Positions 25,226 through 35,120 are shown, numbered from the stretch's first letter. The stretch: 64,000 nt of DNA from Bordetella ansorpii (GCF_900078705.1 NZ_FKIF01000006.1:806001-870000), one strand, 5' to 3'. The notes: generated by a model from the letters alone, not told the origin. A program made the numbers and translations.

Positions 25226-25837
25226 ATGAGCCACCTTCAGACCGTTCGACTCTTGATGCTTCCCGGTATCGGCAACTCCGGGCCGGAGCATTGGCAGACG
25301 CTCTGGGCGTCGCGCCAGGAACATGGCCGGCCATTCCAGCCTGCCGACTGGGACAGGCCGGACCTGGCCGACTGGCTGCAGGCGCTCGATGCGGCCATCG
25401 ACGAGTGCGCCGCCCCCGTCGTCCTGGTCGCGCACAGCCTTTCGTGCCTGCTCGTCGCGCACTGGGCATCGCGGCCGGAAATCGGAGAAGACATCCAGCA
25501 TCGGATCGCGCAGGTCCGGGGCGCCTTCCTCGTTGCCGTCCCGGACCCCGGCGCACCGGCGTTTCCGGGCGAGGCGCGCGAGTTCGGCCCGCCACCGACC
25601 GGTCCCCTGCCGTTTCCCGCACTGGTGGCCGCCAGCAGCGACGACCCGTATGGCTCGCTGGAGCACGCCCGGCGCATGGCCATGGGCTGGGCGGCGGGAT
25701 GCGTGGAAGTCGGCGCCTTCGGGCACATCAATGCCGCCAGCGGCGTGGGCGCCTGGGACACCGGCTGGCATCTGCTGCAGGCATTCGGTGCGGGGCTGCG
25801 CGTCCGGATGCCGGCATCGAATCGACCGGGAGCATGA
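25226..25837 (+). CDS. RBBP9/YdeN-family serine hydrolase
   Basis: A 203-aa small alpha/beta hydrolase. The N-terminal LMLPGIGNSGPEHWQTLWASR is the family signature. The nucleophile is the Ser in LVAHSLSCLLVAHWAS, the acid is in ASSDDPYGSLE and the His in FGHINAASGVG. Members are small cytoplasmic serine hydrolases of unclear substrate. The start ATG 25226 matches the family start. The following DUF1737 gene overlaps it by 4 bp. Confidence 0.9.
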   Translation: MSHLQTVRLLMLPGIGNSGPEHWQTLWASRQEHGRPFQPADWDRPDLADWLQALDAAIDECAAPVVLVAHSLSCLLVAHWASRPEIGEDIQHRIAQVRGAFLVAVPDPGAPAFPGEAREFGPPPTGPLPFPALVAASSDDPYGSLEHARRMAMGWAAGCVEVGAFGHINAASGVGAWDTGWHLLQAFGAGLRVRMPASNRPGA

Positions 25838-26046
25838 GCATGCGCGCGTATCGCTACCTGACCGGAGTCGACGACGCGGCATTCTGCCACCGCGTCACCG
25901 CTGCCCTGAACAGCGGCTGGGAGCTGTATGGCGACCCGAGCCTGACCTACGACCCGGCGCGTGGCGCGGTGATCTGCGGCCAAGCCATCGTCAAGACCAT
26001 CGAATCGACGACGTACAGCGAGTCACTCGACTTGTCTGTGCTCTGA
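25834..26046 (+). CDS. DUF1737 small protein
   Basis: A 70-aa protein matching DUF1737: YRYLTGVDDAAFCHRVTAAL, NSGWELYGDPSLTYD and VICGQAIVK. The family is of unknown function and usually accompanies metabolic genes. It is co-translated with the RBBP9-like hydrolase (ATGA overlap) and followed 13 bp later by a LysE-family gene. Confidence 0.82.
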   Translation: MSMRAYRYLTGVDDAAFCHRVTAALNSGWELYGDPSLTYDPARGAVICGQAIVKTIESTTYSESLDLSVL

Positions 26047-26059
26047 CGGAGTTCCCTCA

Positions 26060-26695
26060 ATGGATGCATCGACCGCGATCCTGGGCTTCACGCTGACGGC
26101 GCTGCTGCTCACCTTGACCCCCGGCCTGGACACGGCGCTGGTGCTGCGCACGGCCGCTGTGGAAGGGGGGCGCAAGGCGATGATGGCGGGCGGCGGCATC
26201 GTGACCGGCGTGCTGATCTGGGGGCTGGTCGCGGCGCTCGGGCTCGGCGCGGTGCTCGCGGTCTGCCGACTCGCCTACACCCTGCTGCAGATCGCGGGCG
26301 CGGCCTATCTGCTCTGGCTCGGCTGGAAGCTGATCTCTGGCGCGCTCAAGAGCCGGCCGACGCTGCCCGCAGGCGATCCGCCGCTCGTGCGTGGCGAGCG
26401 CTGGTTCCTGCGCGGTCTGCTGACGAATCTGCTCAATCCCAAGGTCGGGGTGTTCTACGTGAGCCTCCTGCCACAGTTCGTTCCCGCCGATGTGCCGGTG
26501 GTCGGGTTCAGCGTGCTGTTGGCCGGCATCCACGCCGCGATGGGACTGTTCTGGTTCGCCGCACTGGTGCTGGCCACGCGGCCCCTGGCACGCTGGCTGC
26601 GCCGGCCCACGGTGATGCGCTCGCTCGATGCGCTCACCGGCCTGGCGCTGATGGGGTTTGGCCTGCGTCTGGCCCTGTCCAGGCCGACGAACTGA
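26060..26695 (+). CDS. LysE/RhtB-family amino-acid exporter
   Basis: A 211-aa inner-membrane exporter of normal length. It shows LTLTPGLDTALVLRTA in the first loop, GAAYLLWLGWKL, the NLLNPKVGVFYVSLLPQF motif, and a final helix ALMGFGLRLAL. It follows the DUF1737 gene on the same strand and precedes the shortened TSUP gene. It is a second LysE paralogue within 2 kb, only moderately similar to the one at 24298-25041. The substrate is unknown. Confidence 0.9.
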   Translation: MDASTAILGFTLTALLLTLTPGLDTALVLRTAAVEGGRKAMMAGGGIVTGVLIWGLVAALGLGAVLAVCRLAYTLLQIAGAAYLLWLGWKLISGALKSRPTLPAGDPPLVRGERWFLRGLLTNLLNPKVGVFYVSLLPQFVPADVPVVGFSVLLAGIHAAMGLFWFAALVLATRPLARWLRRPTVMRSLDALTGLALMGFGLRLALSRPTN

Positions 26696-26707
26696 GGTGC
26701 GAGCGGC

Positions 26708-27289
26708 ATGGACATCGGAACCTTCCTGCTGCTGGCCGGTGCCGGCATGATCGGCGGCATCTGCAATGCGGTGGCCGGAGCCGGTTTGCTGGTGGGCGCC
26801 ACACTGCTGGTGTTCACCGGAGAGGCGCAGTTCAGCCGGCTGGTGCCGTGGCCGATCCTCGTCGCGACCGTGCCGTTCGTCCTGGGGCCGTGGCTGCGCC
26901 AGGCCATCGAGCGGCATGCGCGCGGTCAAGTGCCGCTGCTGGCGGCGGAGGCGGAGTTCCTGACCGCACTCTATGGCGGCTACTTCGGCGCCGGCCTGGG
27001 TATCATGCTGATGGCGATCCTGACTCTATCGGATGTGCGTGACGTCCAGGAGGCCAGCGCCGTCAAGAACGCGATGGCCACCGTCGTGACCGGTGCCGCG
27101 GTGATGCTCTTCGTCGCCACCAGGTCGATCGCCCGGGCGCAAGGCCGTGCGGTGCTGCTGGGCGCGATCGTGGGGGGCCATGCCGGCGCGCGGCTGGCGC
27201 GCTGGATTCCGCCGCTGGCCCCGCGTTGGACGATCATGGCGACCGGCCTGGCGCTCGCGGCGTACTTCGGGCTGAAGGCGGGCGCATGA
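26708..27289 (+). CDS. TSUP (TauE/SafE) transporter with internal deletion
   Basis: A 193-aa protein; the family is normally about 245-260 aa. The N-terminus (MIGGICNAVAGAG) and the second half (FLTALYGGYFGAGLGIMLMAIL, VKNAMATVVTGAA, GGHAGARLAR) are typical. The stretch that should carry the first repeat's NATNT-type motif and helices 2-3 is missing between residues 25 and 27, where GAG runs directly into GLLVGATLLVF. The frame is kept, but a transporter lacking two to three helices is probably inactive. It may be a pseudogene in an early stage. Confidence 0.75.
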   Translation: MDIGTFLLLAGAGMIGGICNAVAGAGLLVGATLLVFTGEAQFSRLVPWPILVATVPFVLGPWLRQAIERHARGQVPLLAAEAEFLTALYGGYFGAGLGIMLMAILTLSDVRDVQEASAVKNAMATVVTGAAVMLFVATRSIARAQGRAVLLGAIVGGHAGARLARWIPPLAPRWTIMATGLALAAYFGLKAGA

Positions 27290-27503
27290 TGGATCGCTTG
27301 CAGCGGGCGCGCGACGCCCACGCCTGTGCTAGTACGGCGCTCCCCTGCATCGTCGATGGCGGGCGATGCTGCTTTCCGCGGTCCGCTGCGTTTTCGGACA
27401 ACGCGGCACCGGCCATGCCGCCCGCCTGGATCTGCCAATCCCGCTCGACCGACGGGGCGCCGTGTCGATTCAGTTGGCGAACTTTCTGTGAGGAGTCCAT
27501 ACG

Positions 27504-28880
27504 ATGAATCCGCTCGATGCACTGGCCGCGCTCTGGTCGCTGGGCGGGCTGCCGCCTCAGGCGCTGGCCGGGATCGCGCTGACGGGCCGCGAGCCGGTGT
27601 TCCCCTCGTCCTTCGCCGTCGGCACTGCCGCGCAGGCCAGCATTGCCGCGGCCGCGCTCGCCGCCTGCGAACTGGGCCAAGCGCGGGGGGCGCCGCGCCA
27701 GCGTGTCGCCGTGGACATGACCCACGCCGCCGCCGAATGCACCGGCTGGTTCACGCTCGACGGCCAGGAGCCCGAGCTGTGGGACCCGTTCGCCGGCCTG
27801 TACCGCTGCGCCGATGGCCACGTGCGTGTCCACACCAACTTCCCGCACCACCGCGATGGCGCATTGCGCCTGCTGGGCCTGGACCCGGCAACCGCCACGC
27901 GCGCCGACGCCGAGCAGGCCCTGCGGGGTTGGAAGGCGCTGGACTTCGAGCAGGACGCGGCCGACCACGCGCTGGTGGCCACGGCGCTGCGCAGCTTCGC
28001 CGAGTGGGATGCCACGCCCCAGGGCCGGGCCGTGGCCGCGCAACCGCTGATGACGATCACCCGGTTCGCCGACGCGCCTGCGCGCGCACTGCCGGCCCTG
28101 GCGGCGGATGAACGGCCGCTCGCCGGCCTGCGAGTCCTCGATCTCACGCGCATCCTGGCCGGCCCCGTCGGTGGGCGGGCGCTGGCGTCGTTCGGCGCGG
28201 ACGTGATGCTGGTCAATTCACCGAACCTGCCCAATATCGCCGCCATCGCCGAAACCAGCCGCGGCAAGCGCTCGGCGCACATCGACCTGCGCAGCGAGAC
28301 CGGGCGCGAGGCACTGTGGCGGCTCGTGGAAGACGCCCACGTGTTTTCGCAGGGGTACCGGCCCGGCGGCCTGGCCGCGCTCGGCTTCTCGCCCGAGGCC
28401 CTGGCCGCGCGCCGGCCCGGCATCGTCGCCGTGTCGCTGACCGCCTACGGCACGCAAGGGCCCTGGGCCGGCCGGCGCGGTTTCGATTCGCTGGTGCAGA
28501 CGGCGATGGGTTTCAATCACGCCGAGGGCGAGGCGGCGGGCGACGGCAAGCCGCGCGCGCTGCCGATGCAGATCCTCGACCAGGCCAGCGGCTTCCTGAT
28601 GGCCTTCGGCGCCGCCGCCGCGCTGTGGCGACAGTCGCGCGAAGGGGGAAGCTGGCACGTGCAGGTGTCGCTGGCGCAGACCGGGCACTGGCTGCGCGGG
28701 CTGGGGCGAATCGAAGAAGGCTTGCGGGCTGGCAGGCCGGACCTCAGCCACTGGCTGACCGACGAAATCTCCGGCTTCGGCCTGCTGCGCGCCGTGTGCC
28801 CCAGCGCGCAACTGGCGCGAACACCGGCCGGCTATGCGCGACCGTCAGTACCGCCGGGAACGGATCTCCCGAACTGGTGA
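27504..28880 (+). CDS. CaiB/BaiF-family CoA-transferase
   Basis: A 458-aa class III CoA-transferase-like protein. The C-terminal half has the family core: LAGLRVLDLTRILAGPVGGR, the weakly conserved catalytic-Asp region, NLPNIAAIAETSRGKRSAHIDLRS, FSQGYRPGGLAALGFSPEAL and VSLTAYGTQGPWAGRRGFDSL. The first 200 residues are a second, more divergent domain typical of the longer members. In this group the usual catalytic Asp is hard to place. A weak ribosome binding site (GAGG) precedes ATG 27504. It is preceded by 214 bp in which I see no gene. Confidence 0.87.
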   Translation: MNPLDALAALWSLGGLPPQALAGIALTGREPVFPSSFAVGTAAQASIAAAALAACELGQARGAPRQRVAVDMTHAAAECTGWFTLDGQEPELWDPFAGLYRCADGHVRVHTNFPHHRDGALRLLGLDPATATRADAEQALRGWKALDFEQDAADHALVATALRSFAEWDATPQGRAVAAQPLMTITRFADAPARALPALAADERPLAGLRVLDLTRILAGPVGGRALASFGADVMLVNSPNLPNIAAIAETSRGKRSAHIDLRSETGREALWRLVEDAHVFSQGYRPGGLAALGFSPEALAARRPGIVAVSLTAYGTQGPWAGRRGFDSLVQTAMGFNHAEGEAAGDGKPRALPMQILDQASGFLMAFGAAAALWRQSREGGSWHVQVSLAQTGHWLRGLGRIEEGLRAGRPDLSHWLTDEISGFGLLRAVCPSAQLARTPAGYARPSVPPGTDLPNW

Positions 28881-29233
28881 GAGGTTGTCCGCAAGCCGAG
28901 CGTGGTGCTGGCAGCCGCGTCCTCCGGCTTCGTCCAATCGGCACTGGCGAGCCTCGCCGTGGGCTTGTGCGCCACCGTTGCGTGGGGCCTGTCTCTTCGG
29001 CGAACCCAAGGATGACAGGTGAATGGACGCTGGCGGAAACGTAGCGATAGCGGCCGTCGAAGTCGGCCAGCGCGTATGGCTTGCCAGGGGACTTGGCCTG
29101 CCCGGCCATGAGGTCCGAACGCATGATCCCAACTTCATGAAAGCGAGTTGAACGGATTTTCCGGAAAACCCGAACCGCGACAATGGCTTGCAACACGCCA
29201 TGGACTTCCTTGGAACGCCCTGGAAAGTCGAAG
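28881..29233. other. Gene-poor stretch with remnants before tRNA-Gly
   Basis: About 350 bp with no intact gene. It contains the MFS C-terminal remnant annotated at 28892-29014. On the minus strand there is a short coding-like frame (MRSDLMAGQAKSPGKPY near 29123) without a recognisable family. It looks like debris at the edge of an exchanged segment. Confidence 0.45.
28892..29014 (+). pseudogene. C-terminal remnant of an MFS-type transporter
   Basis: A frame without a start reads a final membrane helix, ALASLAVGLCATVAWGLSL, followed by a short basic tail and a TGA at 29012-29014. This is how many MFS drug-efflux proteins end. The upstream 90% of the gene is absent and the sequence jumps directly from the end of the CaiB gene. 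Confidence 0.55.
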
Positions 29234-29307
29234 TGGAGCGGGTGATGGGAATCGAACCCACGCTTGAGGCTTGGGAAGCCGCCGTTCTACCATTGAACTA
29301 CACCCGC
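29234..29307 (-). tRNA. tRNA-Gly(CCC)
   Basis: A 74-nt cloverleaf on the minus strand, with CCA encoded. Acceptor GCGGGTG pairs with CACCCGC; the D arm is GTTC-AATGGTA-GAAC; the anticodon loop is TTCCCAA (anticodon CCC); the T arm is GTGGG-TTCGATT-CCCAT. One anticodon-stem pair (C28-U42) is mismatched. It reads GGG codons. Confidence 0.93.
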
Positions 29308-29581
29308 ATTGCCGGCGCCGCCGCGGCCCGGTAACGGGCCGCCAAACCTGGCGGTGCATTGCACACCGCCCGCCGCAAGCCAGCGATTCTACTCCAGATC
29401 CCTGCCGCGCCGCGTTCGCCCCCCGCGATCGCCGGTTTCGCCCCCGAATCCCGACGCTGGAACCGCGAAACAACGCCCTTCGCCCACGGGGGCCGAAGCG
29501 TTTCGTTCTGTCACAAACCATCCATAAACTGCCGAGGATCGCACCCCCTTCGGGCTGCGCGCTGCCGGAGTTTCTTCTCCC

Positions 29582-31456
29582 ATGCTGAAGTCTCTTCGCT
29601 ATCGCCTGATAGCCCTTTGCGTTGCCATCACCGTCCTGTCGATGCTCGCGCTGTCCCTCGCCACGGTCCTTGTGGCCCGGCAGGACACATTGAAGCAGGT
29701 CGACGCCCACATCGCCCAGTTGACCCATGACCGCTCCGCCGCCCTGGCCGGCTGGGTGGCCGAAAAACAGCGCGTCACCGGCTCCATCAAACAGGCGGTG
29801 AACCAGCCCGACGCCGAGGCTCTGCGCATGGCCGCGGCAGCCCAGCAGGCAGGCAGCTTCGATGACGCCTATATCGTCTACGCCGACAAGCGCGTGCTGT
29901 TCAACCATGCCATGCCGCCGAACTATGACGGCACCGCGCGCCCCTGGTACCAGCAGGCCTCGGCCACCGACGGTCCGGCCATCACGCCCGTCTATACCGA
30001 CGCCACCACCGGCAAACTGTGCGTGAGCTTCGTCGAGGCCGTGCGCCGCGACGGCAAGGTGATCGCGGTGGTCGGCACAGACATGTTGATCGACAGCATG
30101 GCCAAGATGGTTTCCGAGATCCGGGCCTCCACCCGCAGCGTGGCCTTCCTGCTGGACGACAAGGGCAACATCCTCGCCCACCCCGACACCGAGCTCACGC
30201 TGAAGCCGGTGACGGCCATCGACCCCGACCTGAACCTGGCGCGGCTTCAGCAACTGGCGCGCGACGGCGGCAAAGAAGAGCAGGAGATCGGCGGCGCGAT
30301 GCAGATGCTCTACGCCAGCGCCGTGGCCGGCACGCCGTGGACGCTGGTCATCGCCGTCGACCGCGCCGAGGCCACGCAACCCGTGACCGACCTGATCAAG
30401 CTGGCCGCGTTCACGACGCTGCTGGCGCTGCTGGCCGCGATCGCGCTGCTGACGGTGACGGTGACGCGCCAGTTGCGCGGCCTGCCGCAAGTGCAGGCCG
30501 CCCTGGAAGACATCGCCTCGGGCCACGGCGACCTGACGCGCCGCCTGCCGGTCAAGGGAGAGGACGAGCTGGCGCGCATCAGCATCGCGTTCAACCTGTT
30601 CGCCGACAAGATCGCCTCGATCCTGCGGCAGATCCGCACGGTGTCCGAGACGGTGCGCGCCGCCAGCTCGGAAATCTCCAGCGGCAACAACGACCTGTCC
30701 GACCGCACCTCGCAGCAGGCCGGCTCGCTGCAGCAGACGGCGGCCGCCATGGAAGAGCTGACCTCGACCGTGCGGCACAACGCCGACAATGCCGCGCAGG
30801 CAGCCACGCTGGCCGGGCAGGCCTCGCAGGTGGCCTCGGAAGGCGGCGCGGTGGTGCGCAGCGTCGTGTCGACGATGGACGGCATCGAAGCCTCGTCGCG
30901 CAAGATCGTGGACATCATCGGCGTGATCGACGGGATTGCCTTCCAGACCAACATCCTGGCGCTGAACGCCGCGGTGGAAGCCGCGCGTGCGGGCGAACAG
31001 GGCCGCGGCTTCGCGGTGGTGGCCAGCGAAGTGCGCAGCCTGGCGCAGCGCAGCGCCACGGCGGCGCGCGAAATCAAGGCGCTGATCGAATCGTCGGTGT
31101 CGCAGGTCAACACCGGCAGCTCGCTGGTGCGCCAGGCCGGCGGCACGATGGACCAGGTGGTGGCCAGCGTGGAGCGCGTCACGCAGATCGTGCGCGAGAT
31201 CGACGTGGCCAGCCACGAGCAGAGCACCGGCATCGGCGAGGTGGGCAAGGCGGTGAACCAGATGGATCACGTCACGCAGCAGAACGCCGCGCTGGTGGAA
31301 GAAGCCGCCGCCGCCGCGCAATCGCTGCAGGAGCAGGCGGCGCACCTGGCGCAGCTGGTGGGCGGCTTCGTGCTGGATGCCGGACCGGCGCCGCAAGCGC
31401 AGGCTCAGCAGAAGCGCAACCCGCCCGCCATGCCGATGGCGCTCGCCTATCGTTGA
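29582..31456 (+). CDS. Methyl-accepting chemotaxis protein with Cache sensor
   Basis: A 624-aa chemoreceptor. A first membrane helix (about residues 9-31) is followed by a periplasmic double-Cache domain (about 33-280, with [15 protein letters not shown] and [12 protein letters not shown]). A second membrane helix ([17 protein letters not shown]), a HAMP domain, and the cytoplasmic four-helix signalling hairpin follow. The hairpin tip, [20 protein letters not shown] near residues 450-475, is strictly conserved. The C-terminal tail shows no CheR-binding pentapeptide. It would sense a small ligand, often an amino or organic acid for this Cache type. It is a solitary gene. Confidence 0.94.
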   Translation: MLKSLRYRLIALCVAITVLSMLALSLATVLVARQDTLKQVDAHIAQLTHDRSAALAGWVAEKQRVTGSIKQAVNQPDAEALRMAAAAQQAGSFDDAYIVYADKRVLFNHAMPPNYDGTARPWYQQASATDGPAITPVYTDATTGKLCVSFVEAVRRDGKVIAVVGTDMLIDSMAKMVSEIRASTRSVAFLLDDKGNILAHPDTELTLKPVTAIDPDLNLARLQQLARDGGKEEQEIGGAMQMLYASAVAGTPWTLVIAVDRAEATQPVTDLIKLAAFTTLLALLAAIALLTVTVTRQLRGLPQVQAALEDIASGHGDLTRRLPVKGEDELARISIAFNLFADKIASILRQIRTVSETVRAASSEISSGNNDLSDRTSQQAGSLQQTAAAMEELTSTVRHNADNAAQAATLAGQASQVASEGGAVVRSVVSTMDGIEASSRKIVDIIGVIDGIAFQTNILALNAAVEAARAGEQGRGFAVVASEVRSLAQRSATAAREIKALIESSVSQVNTGSSLVRQAGGTMDQVVASVERVTQIVREIDVASHEQSTGIGEVGKAVNQMDHVTQQNAALVEEAAAAAQSLQEQAAHLAQLVGGFVLDAGPAPQAQAQQKRNPPAMPMALAYR

Positions 31457-31579
31457 CAGCATGGCATGGCATGGCTGGCTCGGCCGATGCGGCTGTCCGG
31501 CGCCTGCCAAACGCTTTGGCTCTGCGTACCGTTGGGGTGTTCCGGTCTTCCGGAAGCCCCCCGTCGGCACGCGCGGCCC

Positions 31580-34282
31580 CTAGGCCGCGCAGAGCCCTTG
31601 CAGCCCCTGCAGGTCTCCCATGCGGGCCAGCCGCCTGACCTCCTCGCAGAACACCGCCAGGCGCGCATCCTCGGCCTGCAGCCCATCGGCCCAATCCACC
31701 AGGTCCGACACGGCGCCGCTGTCCAGCAGGCGGCGTCCGTTGGCCAGGGCCTCGGCGCCGGGCCGCTGCGGGCCGTTCCGCGGCTCGGCGACGGCGGGCA
31801 TGGCCTGCGAACGCGGCAGCGCCAGCAGGCGCGCCAGCGTGTTGCGCAACTCCGCCAGGTTCACGGGCTTGAGCAGGCTCGCGTCGTAGGCCAGCACGCC
31901 CGCTTCGGCGTCGTCCTCCGCGACGTGCGGCGTCGCCGACACCACCACGACCGGCACGTTCCCCCACCGCTGCTTGGCCGCCGCCAGGACGGCCATGCCG
32001 TCGGCGCCCGCCATGTCGTGATCGGTCAGGATCAGGTCGGGCGCCTGCGCATCGGGCAAGGCGATGCGGGCCAGCATGGCCAGGCCGTCGTCGCTGCTTT
32101 CCACCTCGAAGCCCAGGCTCGCCAGTTCCTCGACCAGGAAGTCGCGGATCTCGGGCGTATCCTCGGCCACCCAGATGCGCCGGCCCTGCCCGTCGATGGG
32201 CGGCAGCACGGCCGCCGCATCGGGCATGTAATGCAGCACGACCTGGGACTCGTCCAGGGCGCGCGTGGGCAAGGTGAAAAGGAAGGTCGTGCCCGTTCCC
32301 ACGGCGCTGAGCACTTCCAGCGTGCCGTGCATGCGCTGCACCCACTGCTGCACGATCGACAGCCCCAGGCCCACGCCGGGCTGGTCGCGCGCGGCGTCCA
32401 GGCGCTGGAAGGGTTCGAAGATGCGCTCCTGGTCCTGGAGGGCGATGCCGCAACCCGTATCGACGATGGCCAGTTGCAAGGTGCCCGACTGGCCTTCGAT
32501 CGCGTCCGCATAGGCGACGTGCAGCGACACGGTGCCCTCGGCGGTGAACTTGACCGCATTGTCGATCAGGTTGCCCAGCACCTGCCGCACCCGCTTGCCG
32601 TCCATTTCCAGCACGGCGGGCAAGCCGCCGGCGACTTCCAGCACGAAGCGGTTGCCGCGGCGCGCGGCCAGCGAGGCCGCCTCCTTGGCCACGGTGTCCA
32701 GCAAGGCATGTATGTACACCGGCGCAGGACGCACGGCCTGCCCATCGGCGCCGGCCGCGTAGTCGATCAGGTCGTTGACCATGCCCAGCATGTGGTCCGC
32801 GCTGCGCCGGATGATGGCGCCGCGCGGCGCATCGTCGCGCCCGCCCGCCTGGATCAGGTCGGCGAAGCCGATGATCGAGGTCAGGGGCGTGCGCAGGTCG
32901 TGGCTGATGCGCGCCAGGAAGTCCTGGCGCACCCGGCTGGCCTCGTCGGCGGCGATCAGCGCCTCCCGCAGGGCCTGGGTGCGTTCGGTCACGGCGCGCT
33001 CCAGGCGCTCCTGCTCACGGCCCCGAGCCTCGAACAGCTCGCGCTGCGCGGCCTCGCGGGCTTCGCGCAACTGGCGCGAGCGGCCATACAGGATCATCGC
33101 CATCATCAGCGACACGGACAGCAGGTCCCAGGCGATCTCGGGGCCGCCGCCCCAGCGGCCCGGCAGCCAGCCGTGGATGAAGGCCAGGCGCACGAACAGC
33201 GCCGCGCAGTAGATGGAGAAGGACAGCAGGAACAGGCGGGCATTGGCATGGCCACGCCGCCAGCCGTCGATCATCGACACCACCCAGACCAGATTGAGCA
33301 GGAACACCAGGCTGGTGAGCGACAGGGCGGCGTAGCGGTAGTCGCCGAAGGCCGCCCATACCGCCCCGAGCAGCCCCGCGCCGGACAGCACGCAGTAGAT
33401 CCATTTCCAGTACCGGATGCGGTGCAGGCCGGCGAACAGCATGGCCATCAGGCTGAACAGCGACATGGCCAAGGTGGAAAACACACTGGGCGCCCGCAGC
33501 ACGGCCTCGCCCCCGTCCGTCAGCAGGTAGCGATAGAGCAACCCCTGGAAGGACAGGCTGTAGAAGATCTCGGCGACCAGCGAGACGCCCAGCAGCAGGA
33601 ACACGACGTCGCGTTGCGCCAGGCCCAGCACCAGGGCGTAGACGGCGATCATGGCCAGGCCGCCTTCCAGCAGCATGAGAATCACGCCGCCGCGCTGATC
33701 CGCCTCGCGAAAGGCGTCGGGCATCCACAGGGCCGCATCGATGGTGACGGCCGAGCGGCTCTGCACGCGGATCAGCACGGTCGCGCGCTCGCCGGGCTGC
33801 AGCGTCAGGTCCAGCACGGACAGCGCCGACGGAACCGGCCCTTCGCCGATGGGCAGGCGGTTGCCGGCCAGCACCGTCCGGCTGGGCTCGGTGGCCCCGG
33901 AACGGAACACGAAGAACCGCACGTCTTCCAGGCGCGGCACGCCGACGGACAGCCAGCGCAGCGCGGGCGCCTGGCCGTTGTTGACGAACTCGCCCCGCAG
34001 CCAGATGGCCGAGGCCGTGAACCCGCGATTCAGCCGCTGCGCCGAGGCCGCCGGCCAGTCGCGCCGCAACGCCTGCTCGGCGGTCAGCAGGCCGTCGCGA
34101 TCCTGGAAGCTGGACAGATGATCGGCCAGGGGCAGCCGGTCGGCCACGCTGGCCAGGTCGACGGGCGCACGCGGCGCGGCCTCCCGCGCCCAGGCGTCGC
34201 CCTGCAGGCAGAAGACGCCGCACAGCCACAGGACGAGCAGCGGGAACAGCCCGCGCAGCCGGGAAGGGTGCTCCATATGCAT
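31580..34282 (-). CDS. Hybrid sensor histidine kinase with 7TMR-DISM sensor and receiver
   Basis: A 900-aa membrane kinase. After a signal peptide comes a periplasmic 7TMR-DISMED2 domain (about 30-190), then seven membrane helices (about 200-400), a coiled coil, HisKA (H-box ISHDLRTPLTSIIGF), HATPase (LGNLIDNAVKFT, DTGCGI, GVGLGLSIVQQW) and a C-terminal receiver (LILTDHDMAGADG with the phosphorylated Asp, Lys in SLLKPVN). It would relay an external carbohydrate or metabolite signal. ATG 34282 or 34276 are both possible starts. It lies 31 bp after the REC-AraC gene in the same direction, its likely partner. Confidence 0.92.
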   Translation of the reverse strand: MHMEHPSRLRGLFPLLVLWLCGVFCLQGDAWAREAAPRAPVDLASVADRLPLADHLSSFQDRDGLLTAEQALRRDWPAASAQRLNRGFTASAIWLRGEFVNNGQAPALRWLSVGVPRLEDVRFFVFRSGATEPSRTVLAGNRLPIGEGPVPSALSVLDLTLQPGERATVLIRVQSRSAVTIDAALWMPDAFREADQRGGVILMLLEGGLAMIAVYALVLGLAQRDVVFLLLGVSLVAEIFYSLSFQGLLYRYLLTDGGEAVLRAPSVFSTLAMSLFSLMAMLFAGLHRIRYWKWIYCVLSGAGLLGAVWAAFGDYRYAALSLTSLVFLLNLVWVVSMIDGWRRGHANARLFLLSFSIYCAALFVRLAFIHGWLPGRWGGGPEIAWDLLSVSLMMAMILYGRSRQLREAREAAQRELFEARGREQERLERAVTERTQALREALIAADEASRVRQDFLARISHDLRTPLTSIIGFADLIQAGGRDDAPRGAIIRRSADHMLGMVNDLIDYAAGADGQAVRPAPVYIHALLDTVAKEAASLAARRGNRFVLEVAGGLPAVLEMDGKRVRQVLGNLIDNAVKFTAEGTVSLHVAYADAIEGQSGTLQLAIVDTGCGIALQDQERIFEPFQRLDAARDQPGVGLGLSIVQQWVQRMHGTLEVLSAVGTGTTFLFTLPTRALDESQVVLHYMPDAAAVLPPIDGQGRRIWVAEDTPEIRDFLVEELASLGFEVESSDDGLAMLARIALPDAQAPDLILTDHDMAGADGMAVLAAAKQRWGNVPVVVVSATPHVAEDDAEAGVLAYDASLLKPVNLAELRNTLARLLALPRSQAMPAVAEPRNGPQRPGAEALANGRRLLDSGAVSDLVDWADGLQAEDARLAVFCEEVRRLARMGDLQGLQGLCAA

Positions 34283-34313
34283 CGCGGATCGCGCCCGGAC
34301 GGTTCGAGAGGAA

Positions 34314-35120
34314 CTACCCATCCGCGCCGGGCGTGTGGCGCAAGGCGCTGGGCGACATGCCGAAACGCTCGCGGAATGCCGTGGAGAAATTGCCCCGGTT
34401 GCCATACCCGACGGACTGGGCGATGGCCTGGACGTCCAGGCCCGTCTCGCACAGCAGCCGGCGCGCCTCGCGCATGCGCTCTTCGCGCAGGAATTCGAAG
34501 ACGGTGGCGCCGGCGCAGCGCCGGAACGCCAGGTTCAGGCGGCGCGCATTGGTGCCCACGGCGTGGGCAAGCTCGTCGAGTTCGGGGGTGTAGTCCAGGC
34601 GTTCGGACAGCATCTTGCGCGCCGCGCGGAACAGCACGCCGTCCAGCGTCGGGCTGGCCTGGGCGGCGTCGGACGCCACCGCCGGCGCCGGGGCGGCGGC
34701 GGCCACGGGCAGGGAATTGCGCAGATGCACCAGCAGCCGCAGCCGCACTTCTTCGAAATCGAAGGGCTTGGTCACGTAGTCGACCGCCCCGGCCGCCAGG
34801 CCGGCGACGCGTTCGGCGGGCAGCACCGCCGCGCTGAGGAAGATGAGCGGAATGTTGCGGGTGGACTGATCGGCCTTGATCAGGCGGCAGGCGGCCAGCC
34901 CGTCGCACGACGGCATGGTGACGTCCATCAGCACCAGATCGGGCACCACCAGTTGCGCCTTGCGATAGCCGTCATGGCCATCGACCGCAATGTAGACCCG
35001 GCAACCCTGCCCGCCGAGGAAATCCATCAGCAGCATGCGGTCTTCGGCGCAGTCGTCCACCACCAGCACCCGCAGGCCCGAGAACGGGCCGATGGCTGGA
35101 CGAGAGAGAGGGGCTGTCAT
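34314..35120 (-). CDS. Response regulator with AraC-type DNA-binding domain
   Basis: A 268-aa two-domain regulator. The receiver domain (about residues 15-135) has VLVVDDCAEDRMLL, the phospho-acceptor in LVLMDVTMPSCDG and the Lys in VDYVTKPFD. An Ala/Pro linker follows. The C-terminal AraC/XylS domain has two helix-turn-helices, the second being GLDVQAIAQSVGYGNRGNFSTAF, ending in a GMSPSALR segment. ATG 35120 is used; 35129 is an in-frame alternative. It is the upstream gene of the hybrid kinase, with which it forms a two-component pair. Confidence 0.9.
   Translation of the reverse strand: MTAPLSRPAIGPFSGLRVLVVDDCAEDRMLLMDFLGGQGCRVYIAVDGHDGYRKAQLVVPDLVLMDVTMPSCDGLAACRLIKADQSTRNIPLIFLSAAVLPAERVAGLAAGAVDYVTKPFDFEEVRLRLLVHLRNSLPVAAAAPAPAVASDAAQASPTLDGVLFRAARKMLSERLDYTPELDELAHAVGTNARRLNLAFRRCAGATVFEFLREERMREARRLLCETGLDVQAIAQSVGYGNRGNFSTAFRERFGMSPSALRHTPGADG

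Noticed and set aside
31466-34837. 1123-codon plus-strand open frame
   Set aside because: It lies antisense to the hybrid histidine kinase and the REC-AraC gene. Its translation is His/Gln/Arg-rich with no domain, while the minus strand carries complete kinase motifs. It is a GC-rich shadow frame.
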